Of a DNA stretch of 64,000 nt, positions 8,784-16,458 are shown piece by piece. The first letter of the stretch is position 1, and each line of letters begins with the position of its first letter. The stretch lies in NCBI RefSeq assembly GCF_014656055.1, contig NZ_BNBR01000001.1, positions 186,001-250,000 on the forward strand, read 5' to 3'. Origin of the DNA: Streptomyces griseosporeus. Its GTDB lineage: Bacteria > Actinomycetota > Actinomycetes > Streptomycetales > Streptomycetaceae. The notes beneath the pieces are model-generated. The model saw only the letters and a list, made by a program, of their open reading frames with translations. It made no database searches and was not told the DNA's origin. Both the position numbers and the translations under genes were made by a program.

Positions 8784-9040
8784 CTCCGTAACGTCCGTCA
8801 CCGTCACCGTCTCCATCTCCGTCCCGTCTCCATGTGCGTCTCGATCTCCTGCTCGCAGCATCGCAGGCGGGTCTGACATCGACGGGTCGGTGTGGAAACG
8901 AGCTCACCACGGCAGAACGGGGTGGGCGTTGAGTGGTCCGACCGGGCATGGGATCACCGCGGCCCGGGGGCCTCGCTCGTTGCGCTTCGCGGCTGTCGCC
9001 TGATCGGTGGCCACATCGAAGAAGCTCAGTCAACACGCGC

Positions 9041-9904
9041 TCAGAAGGCATCAGGGGTGTCGGTGTAGTAGTCCAGCTTCCGCAAGTCGTCCAAGATCCT
9101 CTTGTCGATGTGTTCGACCACCGGCCAGCCGAAGAGAGCGACCGCCATGGGCACTGTGGCCGGGTCGTACACTTTCGAGGCCGACCGCGCCCTCGGGTCC
9201 AGCTTTGCGTAGTGCTTACGCGCGAGTTGCAGGACGAGTTCACCCTTGCCGGTCACCACAGGCAGCGTCGGCGCGTGCACCGGTCCCGAATGCGACGCCG
9301 CGCCCGGCGACACCAGGCCGACGACCAACACCACGCCGGCCCGGACCCACGCGTGGTCCAGGGCCAGCACGGCGGCCACCCCCGCAGCCGACGCCGCGGC
9401 CGCCGTCGACCACCACCCCCAGCGTCGCCGCACATCGGGAAGGGGTTGCCCCGGCTCCCGCACATAGCCTTCGTCGAGCATCCATGTCACAACGTCGGCC
9501 GGGAGGTGGGGCCCCTCCGGCAGGTCGTACAAGTAACACCCGTGCTCACCACGGCACGCCTCCAGCAGCTGACGTTCGTACTCGTCCAGCCCCTTGGGCA
9601 GGGGAAGGCCACCAGCGCGCCACCGCTCAGGGCTCACGGCATCAGCCGACGACCGGTGCAACGCCCCTTCGGCGACAAGCCTGGCCACCGCACGGAGTTT
9701 CGGATCGCTTCTCCCGTCGAGCCGGCTCAGAGTCATCGGGTCGAGTTGCCGCACGGTATCCGGCTCGACAACGGCATCGCGCCGGTCGTCAGCCTTGAAC
9801 GCTTCGAGCCGGGCCTCCGCGGCAGCCCTGGCCGCCCTGGCGTCCAACGGCCAGGCCGCCGACGCGATCACCAGGAAGCCCACGAAGAGCAACCAGTCAG
9901 TCAT
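9041..9904 (-). CDS. Uncharacterised membrane protein with N-terminal anchor
   Basis: 287 aa from ATG 9904, which has GGTGG upstream; an upstream start at 9937 is possible but adds only a basic tail. A hydrophobic segment spans about residues 2-20. A charged, Ala/Arg/Asp-rich soluble stretch of about 140 residues follows, then one or two further membrane helices at about 160-200, and a soluble C-terminal tail ending DYYTDTPDAF. I do not recognise the family. It lies 114 nt downstream of the low-GC cassette in the same orientation, but its composition is ordinary Streptomyces, so it is probably not part of that cassette. The 160-nt gap on its other side shows nothing I can call. Confidence 0.6.
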   Translation of the reverse strand: MTDWLLFVGFLVIASAAWPLDARAARAAAEARLEAFKADDRRDAVVEPDTVRQLDPMTLSRLDGRSDPKLRAVARLVAEGALHRSSADAVSPERWRAGGLPLPKGLDEYERQLLEACRGEHGCYLYDLPEGPHLPADVVTWMLDEGYVREPGQPLPDVRRRWGWWSTAAAASAAGVAAVLALDHAWVRAGVVLVVGLVSPGAASHSGPVHAPTLPVVTGKGELVLQLARKHYAKLDPRARSASKVYDPATVPMAVALFGWPVVEHIDKRILDDLRKLDYYTDTPDAF

Positions 9905-10017
9905 GCCACCGAGTATGAGCCGCCGTGTCATGCGCACGAAAGACGCTGACCCGCGTCGCGGCCGTCTCCGGGATGCAGCTCGAACCGCATGACGTCGATC
10001 GCAGTAACACCGAGCGC

Positions 10018-10659
10018 TCAGAGTTCCGGTCGAGAAACGCCCTCGCGGACCCGGTCGACCATCCGGCCGAACGCTTCCTCCAGGTCACCGATACGTTGTT
10101 TGATCCGCAGAGTATGGGGGTCGTATACGGAACTGTAGACTTTGGTTGCCGCCATTTGGAGGACGAGGGTGACCGTGCCGTCACACACCTTCTCTATTGA
10201 GTGGATCTCTGTGGACTCGATTCTGTACGTGCTCCCTGCAGGTCGCTCGAATAGCCGACCTGGTCGAATCCTGCCCGCTTCGGCGTGCCCCCACCTTCGT
10301 TCCCGCAAAGAGCCGCTCAGTACGGCGCTCACGAAAGAATACCGATGGTCGTGAATGGACGCGGCGAAGTTCGTTGTTGCACTGGTCCAGGGTTTGTACA
10401 CGTGTAGCCAGACCCGCGCACGTCGATGGCCAGAAGAGGCCATGCACCACTTGTAATGGGTACTCCGCTCCGTCGACATGCAGAGCAGCTCGTCCCGCCT
10501 CGCCGGTGGAAGTTCTGCACAGTACGCATGCCCCAGTCGAGCAATGTCGAACCGCTCGGAAAGCGCATGGTGCGCCTTTTCCAGCGCCCCATCACCCGAT
10601 TCGTTCCCCAGAGCTATCAGATCCCGAAGCAGTCCACCGAACTCGGTCGTGTCGCTCAC
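10018..10659 (-). CDS. Cupin-like metal-binding protein of unknown function
   Basis: 213 aa. A single cupin-type barrel is suggested by HDH at residues 103-105 followed by the G at about 116, then RPAGSTYRIES with a third histidine at 153 (EIHSIEK). His103, His105 and His153 would form the metal site; the usual fourth Glu is not evident. The surrounding pattern (WLHVYKPW, then FVSAVLSGSLRERRW) resembles cysteine-dioxygenase-like small cupins, but I cannot assign a reaction. Its ATG lies 1 nt after the upstream methyltransferase stop, so the two are co-translated. It is the last gene of a low-GC minus-strand cassette (here about 60% GC). Confidence 0.7.
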   Translation of the reverse strand: MSDTTEFGGLLRDLIALGNESGDGALEKAHHALSERFDIARLGHAYCAELPPARRDELLCMSTERSTHYKWCMASSGHRRARVWLHVYKPWTSATTNFAASIHDHRYSFVSAVLSGSLRERRWGHAEAGRIRPGRLFERPAGSTYRIESTEIHSIEKVCDGTVTLVLQMAATKVYSSVYDPHTLRIKQRIGDLEEAFGRMVDRVREGVSRPEL

Positions 10660-10660
10660 T

Positions 10661-11473
10661 TCAGATCGATCCTCCTACGGAACCGGACCCCGTGCACGGT
10701 GACGTCTCCTTGGCCATAACCAGGATGTGATGGAGGATCGGAAAGCGGTAGGATCCGGAATCCGTGCGGTACAACTGATCCAGATACCGACGTTCCGCCA
10801 TAATCATTTCCCGGAGCTCTTGGCGCCTCTGCACTGTTCCGGTATTGCTGTTCGTGGCCATGAAGCTCAGAATGTCGGCCAGTTCTCCAAGATCTCCGCT
10901 GTAGAGGGAGCTGTGCGCCACATCAAGAGCGACTGGCGCCAGCGATTCCATTTTGCCCAACAGCATCGCAAAATAGCGGTCACTGCTCCCTCGCAGCGTA
11001 TGCCCTATACGATGCAAGAGGCGGTTGTAGTCGTCCAAGCAGTCTCGAAAGGTGACCACGATGATCCGGCCACCGACTGCCAGCGCCTCCCACGCCGCGT
11101 CCAGGATTGCCTCGCACTGAAACCTTCCCCCGTACAGGCAATAGCACAGGAGGATGTTGCCATAGCGCCGGGACAGGCTGCACGGAAATAACCCTTCGAT
11201 GACAGTAAGACCTTTGGCGCGGAGCGCCTCAACGCATTGGACGTGACATTCGACCGCAGTGTAATCCCGCTTACCGAGTTCGAGAATCTCCGGTATGTCA
11301 CCGCACCCGGCGCCTACGTCCAAAATACTTCCGGGCCCCAGCAGTTCAGCAAGGGAGCGGGCCACGACTTCCTTTTCATCACCCGCCGCCACAAACCTTC
11401 GGTACTGCTCGAAGTAGTCGGGCGGCTTAGCCACCACGATGTTTCCTCGCCGTCCCCCGTTCGGATTCGTCAC
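10661..11473 (-). CDS. SAM-dependent methyltransferase in low-GC cassette
   Basis: 270 aa. Motif I ILDVGAGCGD at residues 50-59, an acidic VEC after beta-2, and GGRIIVVTF near 160 identify a class I Rossmann methyltransferase. It is unusually rich in cysteine for this fold (for example ILLCYCLYGG, FPCSL). No close functional family is recognised. It lies 42 nt downstream of the CmoA-like gene and 1 nt upstream of the cupin gene, in one apparent operon. Because the neighbour resembles the enzyme that makes carboxy-SAM, this protein could use SAM or a modified SAM as donor. That is speculation from context only. Confidence 0.78.
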   Translation of the reverse strand: MTNPNGGRRGNIVVAKPPDYFEQYRRFVAAGDEKEVVARSLAELLGPGSILDVGAGCGDIPEILELGKRDYTAVECHVQCVEALRAKGLTVIEGLFPCSLSRRYGNILLCYCLYGGRFQCEAILDAAWEALAVGGRIIVVTFRDCLDDYNRLLHRIGHTLRGSSDRYFAMLLGKMESLAPVALDVAHSSLYSGDLGELADILSFMATNSNTGTVQRRQELREMIMAERRYLDQLYRTDSGSYRFPILHHILVMAKETSPCTGSGSVGGSI

Positions 11474-11514
11474 AGCGCGACCTCCATCATCTTCTTCATT
11501 CCGGGAAGACAGCC

Positions 11515-12222
11515 TCAGGACCTCACGGCGATCATGGCCACGAAATTGTTGACACGCCAGAAAACCTCATAGCGGTCAAAACCGGCTTTTTCCAGCAGTA
11601 GGAGATTTCCGTCAAGAGTCAGCGGATGCATAATAGCCTGAAGTTGATGCTTTTTTCCCAGGACCTCTTCCGCACTGCGGTGCTCCCGCTTGAACGAAAT
11701 ATGCCGGTCATCCAGCAGATGCTCTAGGTAACCGTCTTTCGCGTAGACTTTTTCGGCCAAGATGAAAGCCCCGTTAGGTGTGAGGGCGGAATGTATGTTG
11801 CGCGCGATCTCCTGTCGTTCGTGGACTGGTATGAACTGAAAAGTGAATATGGAAGTGATCAGGCTCGCATTGGAGAATCTGGTGGCCGGCGAGACTTTCT
11901 CCCGCAGAAAACTCACCCGGCCTTCGAGGATGGAAAAAGAACTCACGAAGTTTCGGTTCGGCTCCACGCCGATGAAGTTCACCGACTTCCTACGTGATTC
12001 GTCCTCCTCCGATGCGACAAGTGAGGCGAGCGTATTGATCAGGCGCCCCGTGGAGCAGCCGATGTCATACACGTTGGTCCCGGACTGCATGATGGCACCG
12101 GCCAACCCGACGACGATCTCATCGAGGATCTCATATCCGCGGATCTCCGTCGAAATATGCGCATCAAAGTCGGTCACCGTACTGAAGCTGAACTTGGGCT
12201 CACCATTTTTCCACTCAGCCAC
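11515..12222 (-). CDS. CmoA-like protein (carboxy-SAM synthase family fold)
   Basis: 235 aa. The order and spacing of motifs follow E. coli CmoA closely: GTNVYDIGCSTG at 48-59 (CmoA GTQVYDLGCSLG), ASLITSIFTFQFIPVHERQ at 119-137, LAEKV at 155-159, FKRE at 177-180, and the ending EKAGFDRYEVFWRVNNFVAMIA. CmoA converts SAM plus prephenate to carboxy-SAM for wobble-uridine modification and is mainly a proteobacterial enzyme, so a streptomycete copy is unexpected. The CmoA basic region QKRSM aligns here with GKKHQ (Lys191 opposite the arginine I recall as Arg199). Carboxy-SAM synthase activity is therefore not assured, and an ordinary methyltransferase is possible. Local GC falls to about 43% near 11821-11880. 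No cmoB homologue is visible. Confidence 0.72.
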   Translation of the reverse strand: MAEWKNGEPKFSFSTVTDFDAHISTEIRGYEILDEIVVGLAGAIMQSGTNVYDIGCSTGRLINTLASLVASEEDESRRKSVNFIGVEPNRNFVSSFSILEGRVSFLREKVSPATRFSNASLITSIFTFQFIPVHERQEIARNIHSALTPNGAFILAEKVYAKDGYLEHLLDDRHISFKREHRSAEEVLGKKHQLQAIMHPLTLDGNLLLLEKAGFDRYEVFWRVNNFVAMIAVRS

Positions 12223-12271
12223 GGGAGGTCCTATGGATGTGTTGGGACCTTACAGGGACGCCGACAACACG

Positions 12272-12730
12272 TTACGAATGGCGTGCCATTCCGCTGCCGA
12301 GGGCCTGGTCCAGGATGTTCCGAGTGAATGTGTCCAGATCGAGACTTCCAAGCTCACTGCTCGCCACCCATCTCGCATCGAGGATCTCCGAGCTCTGCGC
12401 GGACAGGTCACAGGGGTCGCAGAGCACGAGATAGTTCAACTGGATGACCGGGATCGACCGATGGAGAGAGGGCTCGTCGTAAGCAGACGTGCCAACCAGT
12501 ACGGCGTCTCTTACTTCGATTCCGGCTTCCTCGAGAAGCTCCCGCCGCAAAGCTTCGTCCACTGTCTCTCCATGGCAGACATGTCCTCCCGGTACGCTCC
12601 AAGCGCCTGGCTTCACCGAGTCGTGCAGAGATCGCCGTACCAGGGCAACCTTCAAGTCGGCGAGGCACACGCCGGCCACGACGACGGCAAAGAGGTCGTC
12701 AGCGCTTTCATCCCGGAGTTCGAGCCCCAT
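12272..12730 (-). CDS. NUDIX hydrolase
   Basis: 152 aa with a complete Nudix box at residues 49-71: Gly49, Glu55, then REL-LEEAGI with the metal-binding EE pair at about 67-68. The family cleaves nucleoside diphosphate-linked substrates or sanitises nucleotides. The C-terminus ([12 protein letters not shown]) is a usual NUDIX ending. The start codon directly follows the stop of the membrane gene with no spacer, so the two are almost certainly co-expressed. The CmoA-like gene begins 50 nt downstream. The substrate may be a signalling or damaged nucleotide, but nothing in the sequence decides this. Confidence 0.85.
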   Translation of the reverse strand: MGLELRDESADDLFAVVVAGVCLADLKVALVRRSLHDSVKPGAWSVPGGHVCHGETVDEALRRELLEEAGIEVRDAVLVGTSAYDEPSLHRSIPVIQLNYLVLCDPCDLSAQSSEILDARWVASSELGSLDLDTFTRNILDQALGSGMARHS

Positions 12731-13723
12731 CTATGCCACCCTGTTCATATTGGAGAAGAATCGCCTTTCGAATTCCTTCGCGGACAGGCGCAGCCTTGCC
12801 ACTTCGTCGGTGTCTATGTGACCCAATCCCACACTGTCCAAAGCAATCATCAGATCACTCTCGTCGTCTCTGTGATCAAACGTGATACGCCGCTCTGCCG
12901 CCTCCAGTTGTCGCGACAGCTCCAACGAGTAGGTCTGATAGGCCAGCGACAGGTGCGAGTACCGATAGGTCGTCGGGTTCACGGTGGAGCGACCGGGGTT
13001 GGCGTGATAAAGCGCCACGTATATTGCCTCGTCCGTGCGTTCCAGCCTCACCACGGAAAGCAACGTACCATCGAGAGAGACGCACACCTTGCACTTGTTC
13101 CTGAGATCGAAGAGCGCGATCAGGGTTCTCGCTATCTCGTTTCGCAGCTCGTCCACAATCTCATCAATCGTTCGCTCGGATGCCGAGGCTATGAGCATCC
13201 TGTCGGCCGCCCTTCTGCGAAGCGACCGAACGTTGGACGGATCGAGCATCAGTACATGCACTGCCGTGAAAGCTTTGGAGCAGTAGTTCACGTACGGAGC
13301 TATCCACTTGCCAGTGCTTCCTCGAAACTGAATCTCGGACGACCTTTTGAAGTCCCTCATCAAGTCGACCATGAAATCAGCGTCGAAGTGATCCGTGGGA
13401 GGATACTCCCGCGTCGGCATATGCATGTCCGATAATCTCGTCAGCTCCGCAACCGTCGCAGCTTGCTGCTCCCGAAAGAGTTCGGTGAGCGAGGACCTGA
13501 GGAAATAGTTCGACTCACGATTGACGAACAACGTGACGAAGGCCGCGAAGAGCGCGGCCGACACCATGCCCGAGCCGATAGAGGAGAGTTTCTGCTCGAC
13601 AGTGGCCTCTTTGTCCAACAACAGCAGAGCCAGTCCCGCACCGAAACTGAGCGTCGTCATCAACCAGAACGCGTACGTGACGATACGACGCGCGATCTTC
13701 GTGTCACTCGGCGCGGAAGGCAT
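12731..13723 (-). CDS. Two-helix membrane protein with PLD-like (DUF5919-type) cytosolic domain
   Basis: 330 aa from ATG 13723, preceded by GGAG seven nt upstream; GTG 13747 is an alternative without a clear ribosome site. Two hydrophobic helices occur at about residues 15-37 and 50-65. The soluble part (FRGSTGKWIAPYVN, then VHVLMLDPSN and RRRAADRM, later ARTLIALFDLRNKCKV) follows the pattern of phospholipase-D-like domains seen in actinobacterial regulators, but no intact HKD motif is present. It is therefore probably a ligand-sensing rather than catalytic domain. It is the first gene of the low-GC cassette and abuts the NUDIX gene. It could be the membrane sensor or effector of the cassette; this is inferred from position. 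Confidence 0.65.
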   Translation of the reverse strand: MPSAPSDTKIARRIVTYAFWLMTTLSFGAGLALLLLDKEATVEQKLSSIGSGMVSAALFAAFVTLFVNRESNYFLRSSLTELFREQQAATVAELTRLSDMHMPTREYPPTDHFDADFMVDLMRDFKRSSEIQFRGSTGKWIAPYVNYCSKAFTAVHVLMLDPSNVRSLRRRAADRMLIASASERTIDEIVDELRNEIARTLIALFDLRNKCKVCVSLDGTLLSVVRLERTDEAIYVALYHANPGRSTVNPTTYRYSHLSLAYQTYSLELSRQLEAAERRITFDHRDDESDLMIALDSVGLGHIDTDEVARLRLSAKEFERRFFSNMNRVA

Positions 13724-14217
13724 CGGCGACTCCGTCAGTGAGGGCACCGTCAGGGTGCCGGCCCATGCCGAAGCATGCCCTACAGGTCACCGTCTAAGCC
13801 TCGTGACATAGGTGAGGCTCCAGAGACAGGCCGCGCCGACAGGCAGGAACTGGAGACAGTGCCAGCCCCCTCACGGCGGCCGGCTCCAGCAGGACGCCCG
13901 CCCGGATGTCGAGGGGTGCCGACAACGCGACCTCCGGTTCTCCGGCACTCTCAGCCAAGGCCTCAGTCCCCCGGGTTGCACCAACTTGGTCGCTCAGCGG
14001 AGCAGTTCAACGCGGGCCAGGCCGCCCGCGCCACCCAGAGCGAAGCCCGCGGCCAGGCTGGCACGGTTGCCGACCAGGCCCGCGACTCCGCGCCGTACAT
14101 CACCGATGAGAGCGGGCAACAGTGAGTGCCGCGTGGCATTCCGGCACACGGCCGTGCGCAGGGGCCCGTGCGTCAGCGTGCACCCAGGGCGGTGCCGTCC
14201 TGTGTACCCAGGCAGCG

Positions 14218-14373
14218 TTACCAGTAGTGCCGACGGCCGGCGACCGCGTGTCCCATGGAACCCATGATCCACAGGACCGCACCGATGACCGCAAGGATGA
14301 TCCCGATCGTCCACAGGATCGATATGCCGGTGACGAAGCCGACTACCAGCAGAATGATGCCGAGGAGGAGCAT
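14218..14373 (-). CDS. 51-aa hydrophobic membrane protein, DUF6131-like
   Basis: A small open frame from ATG 14373 to TAA 14218 with an excellent GGAGG six nt upstream. The product begins MLLLGIILLVVGF and has two predicted membrane helices joined at LWTIGII. It ends WIMGSMGHAVAGRRHYW. This is the signature of a small two-helix protein family common in Streptomyces, which I recall as DUF6131. Function is unknown. The 470 nt between it and the low-GC cassette (13748-14217) carry no gene I can support, although a hydrophobic GC-rich stretch near 13994-14110 could be decayed coding sequence. Confidence 0.82.
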   Translation of the reverse strand: MLLLGIILLVVGFVTGISILWTIGIILAVIGAVLWIMGSMGHAVAGRRHYW

Positions 14374-14607
14374 GACCGCCTCCGGTGCGAAGTAGTGCTG
14401 CCTTCACTGTGGACCCCAGCGCGGTGCTGGAAAAGGGCCGTACCCGGATTCGGGACCGAATCGTGTCACCCCGCCTCCATCTGTGACAGCGGAGTTCCAC
14501 TGCCCCGGACGGTGCCGGTAGGTCGCCAGCGAAGGGCCCCTGTCCGTATGGAAGATTGATCTTGGTGCTACTGCTGCTGGGTCAGGGACCGCTGCTAGCC
14601 TCCGTCC

Positions 14608-15858
14608 GTGATCAAGGGCGACTTGGCGGGTCGAATAGGCCGGATGGCGGGGGACAGTGGGCCGGAGCGCGTGCTGGTCGCCGCCAGTTTCGTGAACCGC
14701 GTCGGCAACGGGCTGTTCAACGCGGCATCGGCCCTCTACTTCACCTTGGTCGTGGGCCTGCCTGCGGTGCAGGTCGGTGCCGCGCTCACCGTCGCCGGAG
14801 TGATCGGTCTGGGCGCGGGGATACCAGGCGGGCATCTCGCAGATCGGCGAGGGGCCCGCACGGTCATGATGGTGGCCCTGGCAGTCCAGGCGGTGTCGAT
14901 GGCGGCCCTCGTCCTCGTCGAGAGCTGGACCACGCTCACGATCATCGCGACGGTCGACCAGATCGCCGCGGCGGCCGGTGGGGCGGCGTGGGGCGCGCTG
15001 GTGGTCCGTGTCGGCGGTGAGCGCCCGGCCCGCTTCCGTGCCAAGCTGCGCACGTTCGTCAACCTGGGCGTCGTTCTGGGAACGGTGGGTGCGGGGCTGG
15101 CGCTGGCCGCGGACAACCGCGTCGCCTATCTCCTGCTGGTCCTCGGCAACGCGGCGAGCTTCGCCCTGTGCGCGGCGCTTCTGCTCCTGCTGCCCCGCTA
15201 TCCGGTACTGGCAGCACCGCCGCGCCGGCGTCGCCGGCCCGTCGTCGCGGATCGTCCCTTCCTGGCGTTCACCGCTCTCTACGGGGCCATGGGACTGCAG
15301 TACCCGGTGGTCTCGCTGCTCCTGCCGATCTGGATCTCGGAGCACACCGAGGCACCGCGCTGGACGGTGGCCGCGCTGTTCGCCGTCAACTCCCTCTTCT
15401 GCGTTCTGACGCAGACCAGGATCGGCTCGCGTATCGAGACTCCGCACGACGGCGGCCGGGCGTTTCGCACGGCGGGGCTGCTCTTCCTCGTCAGTTGCCC
15501 GATGATGGCGCTGGCGGCGTACACCCCGGTCTGGGCCGCGGCGGGACTGGTCCTGGCCGCGGTCTTCGTGCACAGCCTGGGAGAGGTCTGGGAGTCATCG
15601 GCGGGCTTCGCGCTGGGCTTCGGTCTTGCCCCCGACCACGCCCAGGGCCAGTACCAAGGTGTCCTCGGTCTCGGCTTCAGCGCGGGCCAGGCTCTCGCCC
15701 CCGCGATCCTCACCACGGTGGTGCTCGGCCTCGGCACGGCAGGCTGGCTGCTGCTGGCGGTGTTCTTCGCGGCCGTGGGCGCTGCCGGCCCCTCTCTTGC
15801 CCGCTGGGGCACGCGGACCCGGCCGCAGCCAGGCGCTGCCGCGGAAGTGACGGGATGA
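14608..15858 (+). CDS. MFS transporter
   Basis: 416 aa, about 12 hydrophobic segments, with the loop 2-3 motif GGHLADRRGARTVM (residues about 72-85) characteristic of the major facilitator superfamily. It resembles drug-exporter-type Streptomyces MFS proteins, but the substrate is unknown. GTG 14608 lies only 7 nt after a TAGCCT hexamer (14596-14601), so the message may be leaderless. It is monocistronic; the downstream neighbour is on the opposite strand. Confidence 0.88.
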   Translation: MIKGDLAGRIGRMAGDSGPERVLVAASFVNRVGNGLFNAASALYFTLVVGLPAVQVGAALTVAGVIGLGAGIPGGHLADRRGARTVMMVALAVQAVSMAALVLVESWTTLTIIATVDQIAAAAGGAAWGALVVRVGGERPARFRAKLRTFVNLGVVLGTVGAGLALAADNRVAYLLLVLGNAASFALCAALLLLLPRYPVLAAPPRRRRRPVVADRPFLAFTALYGAMGLQYPVVSLLLPIWISEHTEAPRWTVAALFAVNSLFCVLTQTRIGSRIETPHDGGRAFRTAGLLFLVSCPMMALAAYTPVWAAAGLVLAAVFVHSLGEVWESSAGFALGFGLAPDHAQGQYQGVLGLGFSAGQALAPAILTTVVLGLGTAGWLLLAVFFAAVGAAGPSLARWGTRTRPQPGAAAEVTG

Positions 15859-15928
15859 TCAGCTGGTAGGTGTCCCCACGCGCAGCAAGTGCTCGGTCCT
15901 GCGTTCGGCCCGTACCCGCCCTGGCTGA

Positions 15929-16168
15929 TCACTTCCTCTTCTTGCTCTTGCTCAGCGCGGACGGCTTGTGCACGGCCGTTCTGCCGGACTTCTCGCTGCG
16001 CACCTCGTACTGCGGGTCGTCCGGAGAGGCATCAACCGTGCGGCCGGCGGCCTTCGTGCGGCGGGTGATCTTACGTTCCACGGTGCCTTCCGTGCTGCTG
16101 CCGTGGCTCTTCCAGGCGACCTGGTCGCCCTTGTCGAACGAGTCGTCGGTCTTCTTCCCACGTGCCAT
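15929..16168 (-). CDS. DUF2945 (HVA1/TUDOR-like) small protein
   Basis: 79 aa, highly charged. It contains KGDQVAWKSHGSSTEGTVERKI near the N-terminus, the signature of the DUF2945 / hypervirulence-associated TUDOR-type domain, and then a Lys-rich tail ending SKSKKRK. ATG 16168 is preceded by AAGGAG eight nt upstream. These small proteins are often found near stress genes; molecular role unknown. The 290-nt gap upstream (16169-16458) holds nothing I can support as a gene. Confidence 0.88.
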   Translation of the reverse strand: MARGKKTDDSFDKGDQVAWKSHGSSTEGTVERKITRRTKAAGRTVDASPDDPQYEVRSEKSGRTAVHKPSALSKSKKRK

Positions 16169-16458
16169 GGAGTTCTCCTTACATCGAGCCGTACGGGGTC
16201 ATCAGCCCGGCCTGTGCGCCGCGCGGTCCGCAGGCCACCGGCGCCCGTCGAGCCGGTGGCCTGCAGGCTGCCGCGGCCTTCGGCCGGGGCCGTCCGTGGC
16301 GGCCGACGCGCGACCACGGGTGGCAGGGGGTGCACCGGCTGCCGTGTACGCGCTGCCGGCGAGCTTCACCTCGACCATGCGTCGCAAGGTCACCGGGTGC
16401 AAGGCGGGGACGTGCCACCTACGGCGAGGCCGGCGTGCGCGACGGACGGATGCGGATC

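Noticed and set aside
12731..13723. Catalytic phospholipase D
   Set aside because: The fold pattern is PLD-like, but no HxKxxxxD motif is present, so no enzyme activity is claimed.
10018..13723. Integrated mobile element with integrase or transposase
   Set aside because: Composition indicates transfer, but no recombinase, terminal repeat or tRNA attachment site is seen at either edge.
13775..14125. Plus-strand 116-codon frame between the low-GC cassette and MFS gene
   Set aside because: No ribosome site, no motif, proline/arginine-rich; looks random.
13994..14500. 168-codon minus-strand frame with a hydrophobic C-terminus (LAAGFALGGAGGL)
   Set aside because: It overlaps the well-supported 51-aa gene out of frame and its N-terminal two thirds are Arg/His-rich noise. 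The hydrophobic tail could be decayed coding sequence but cannot be supported.
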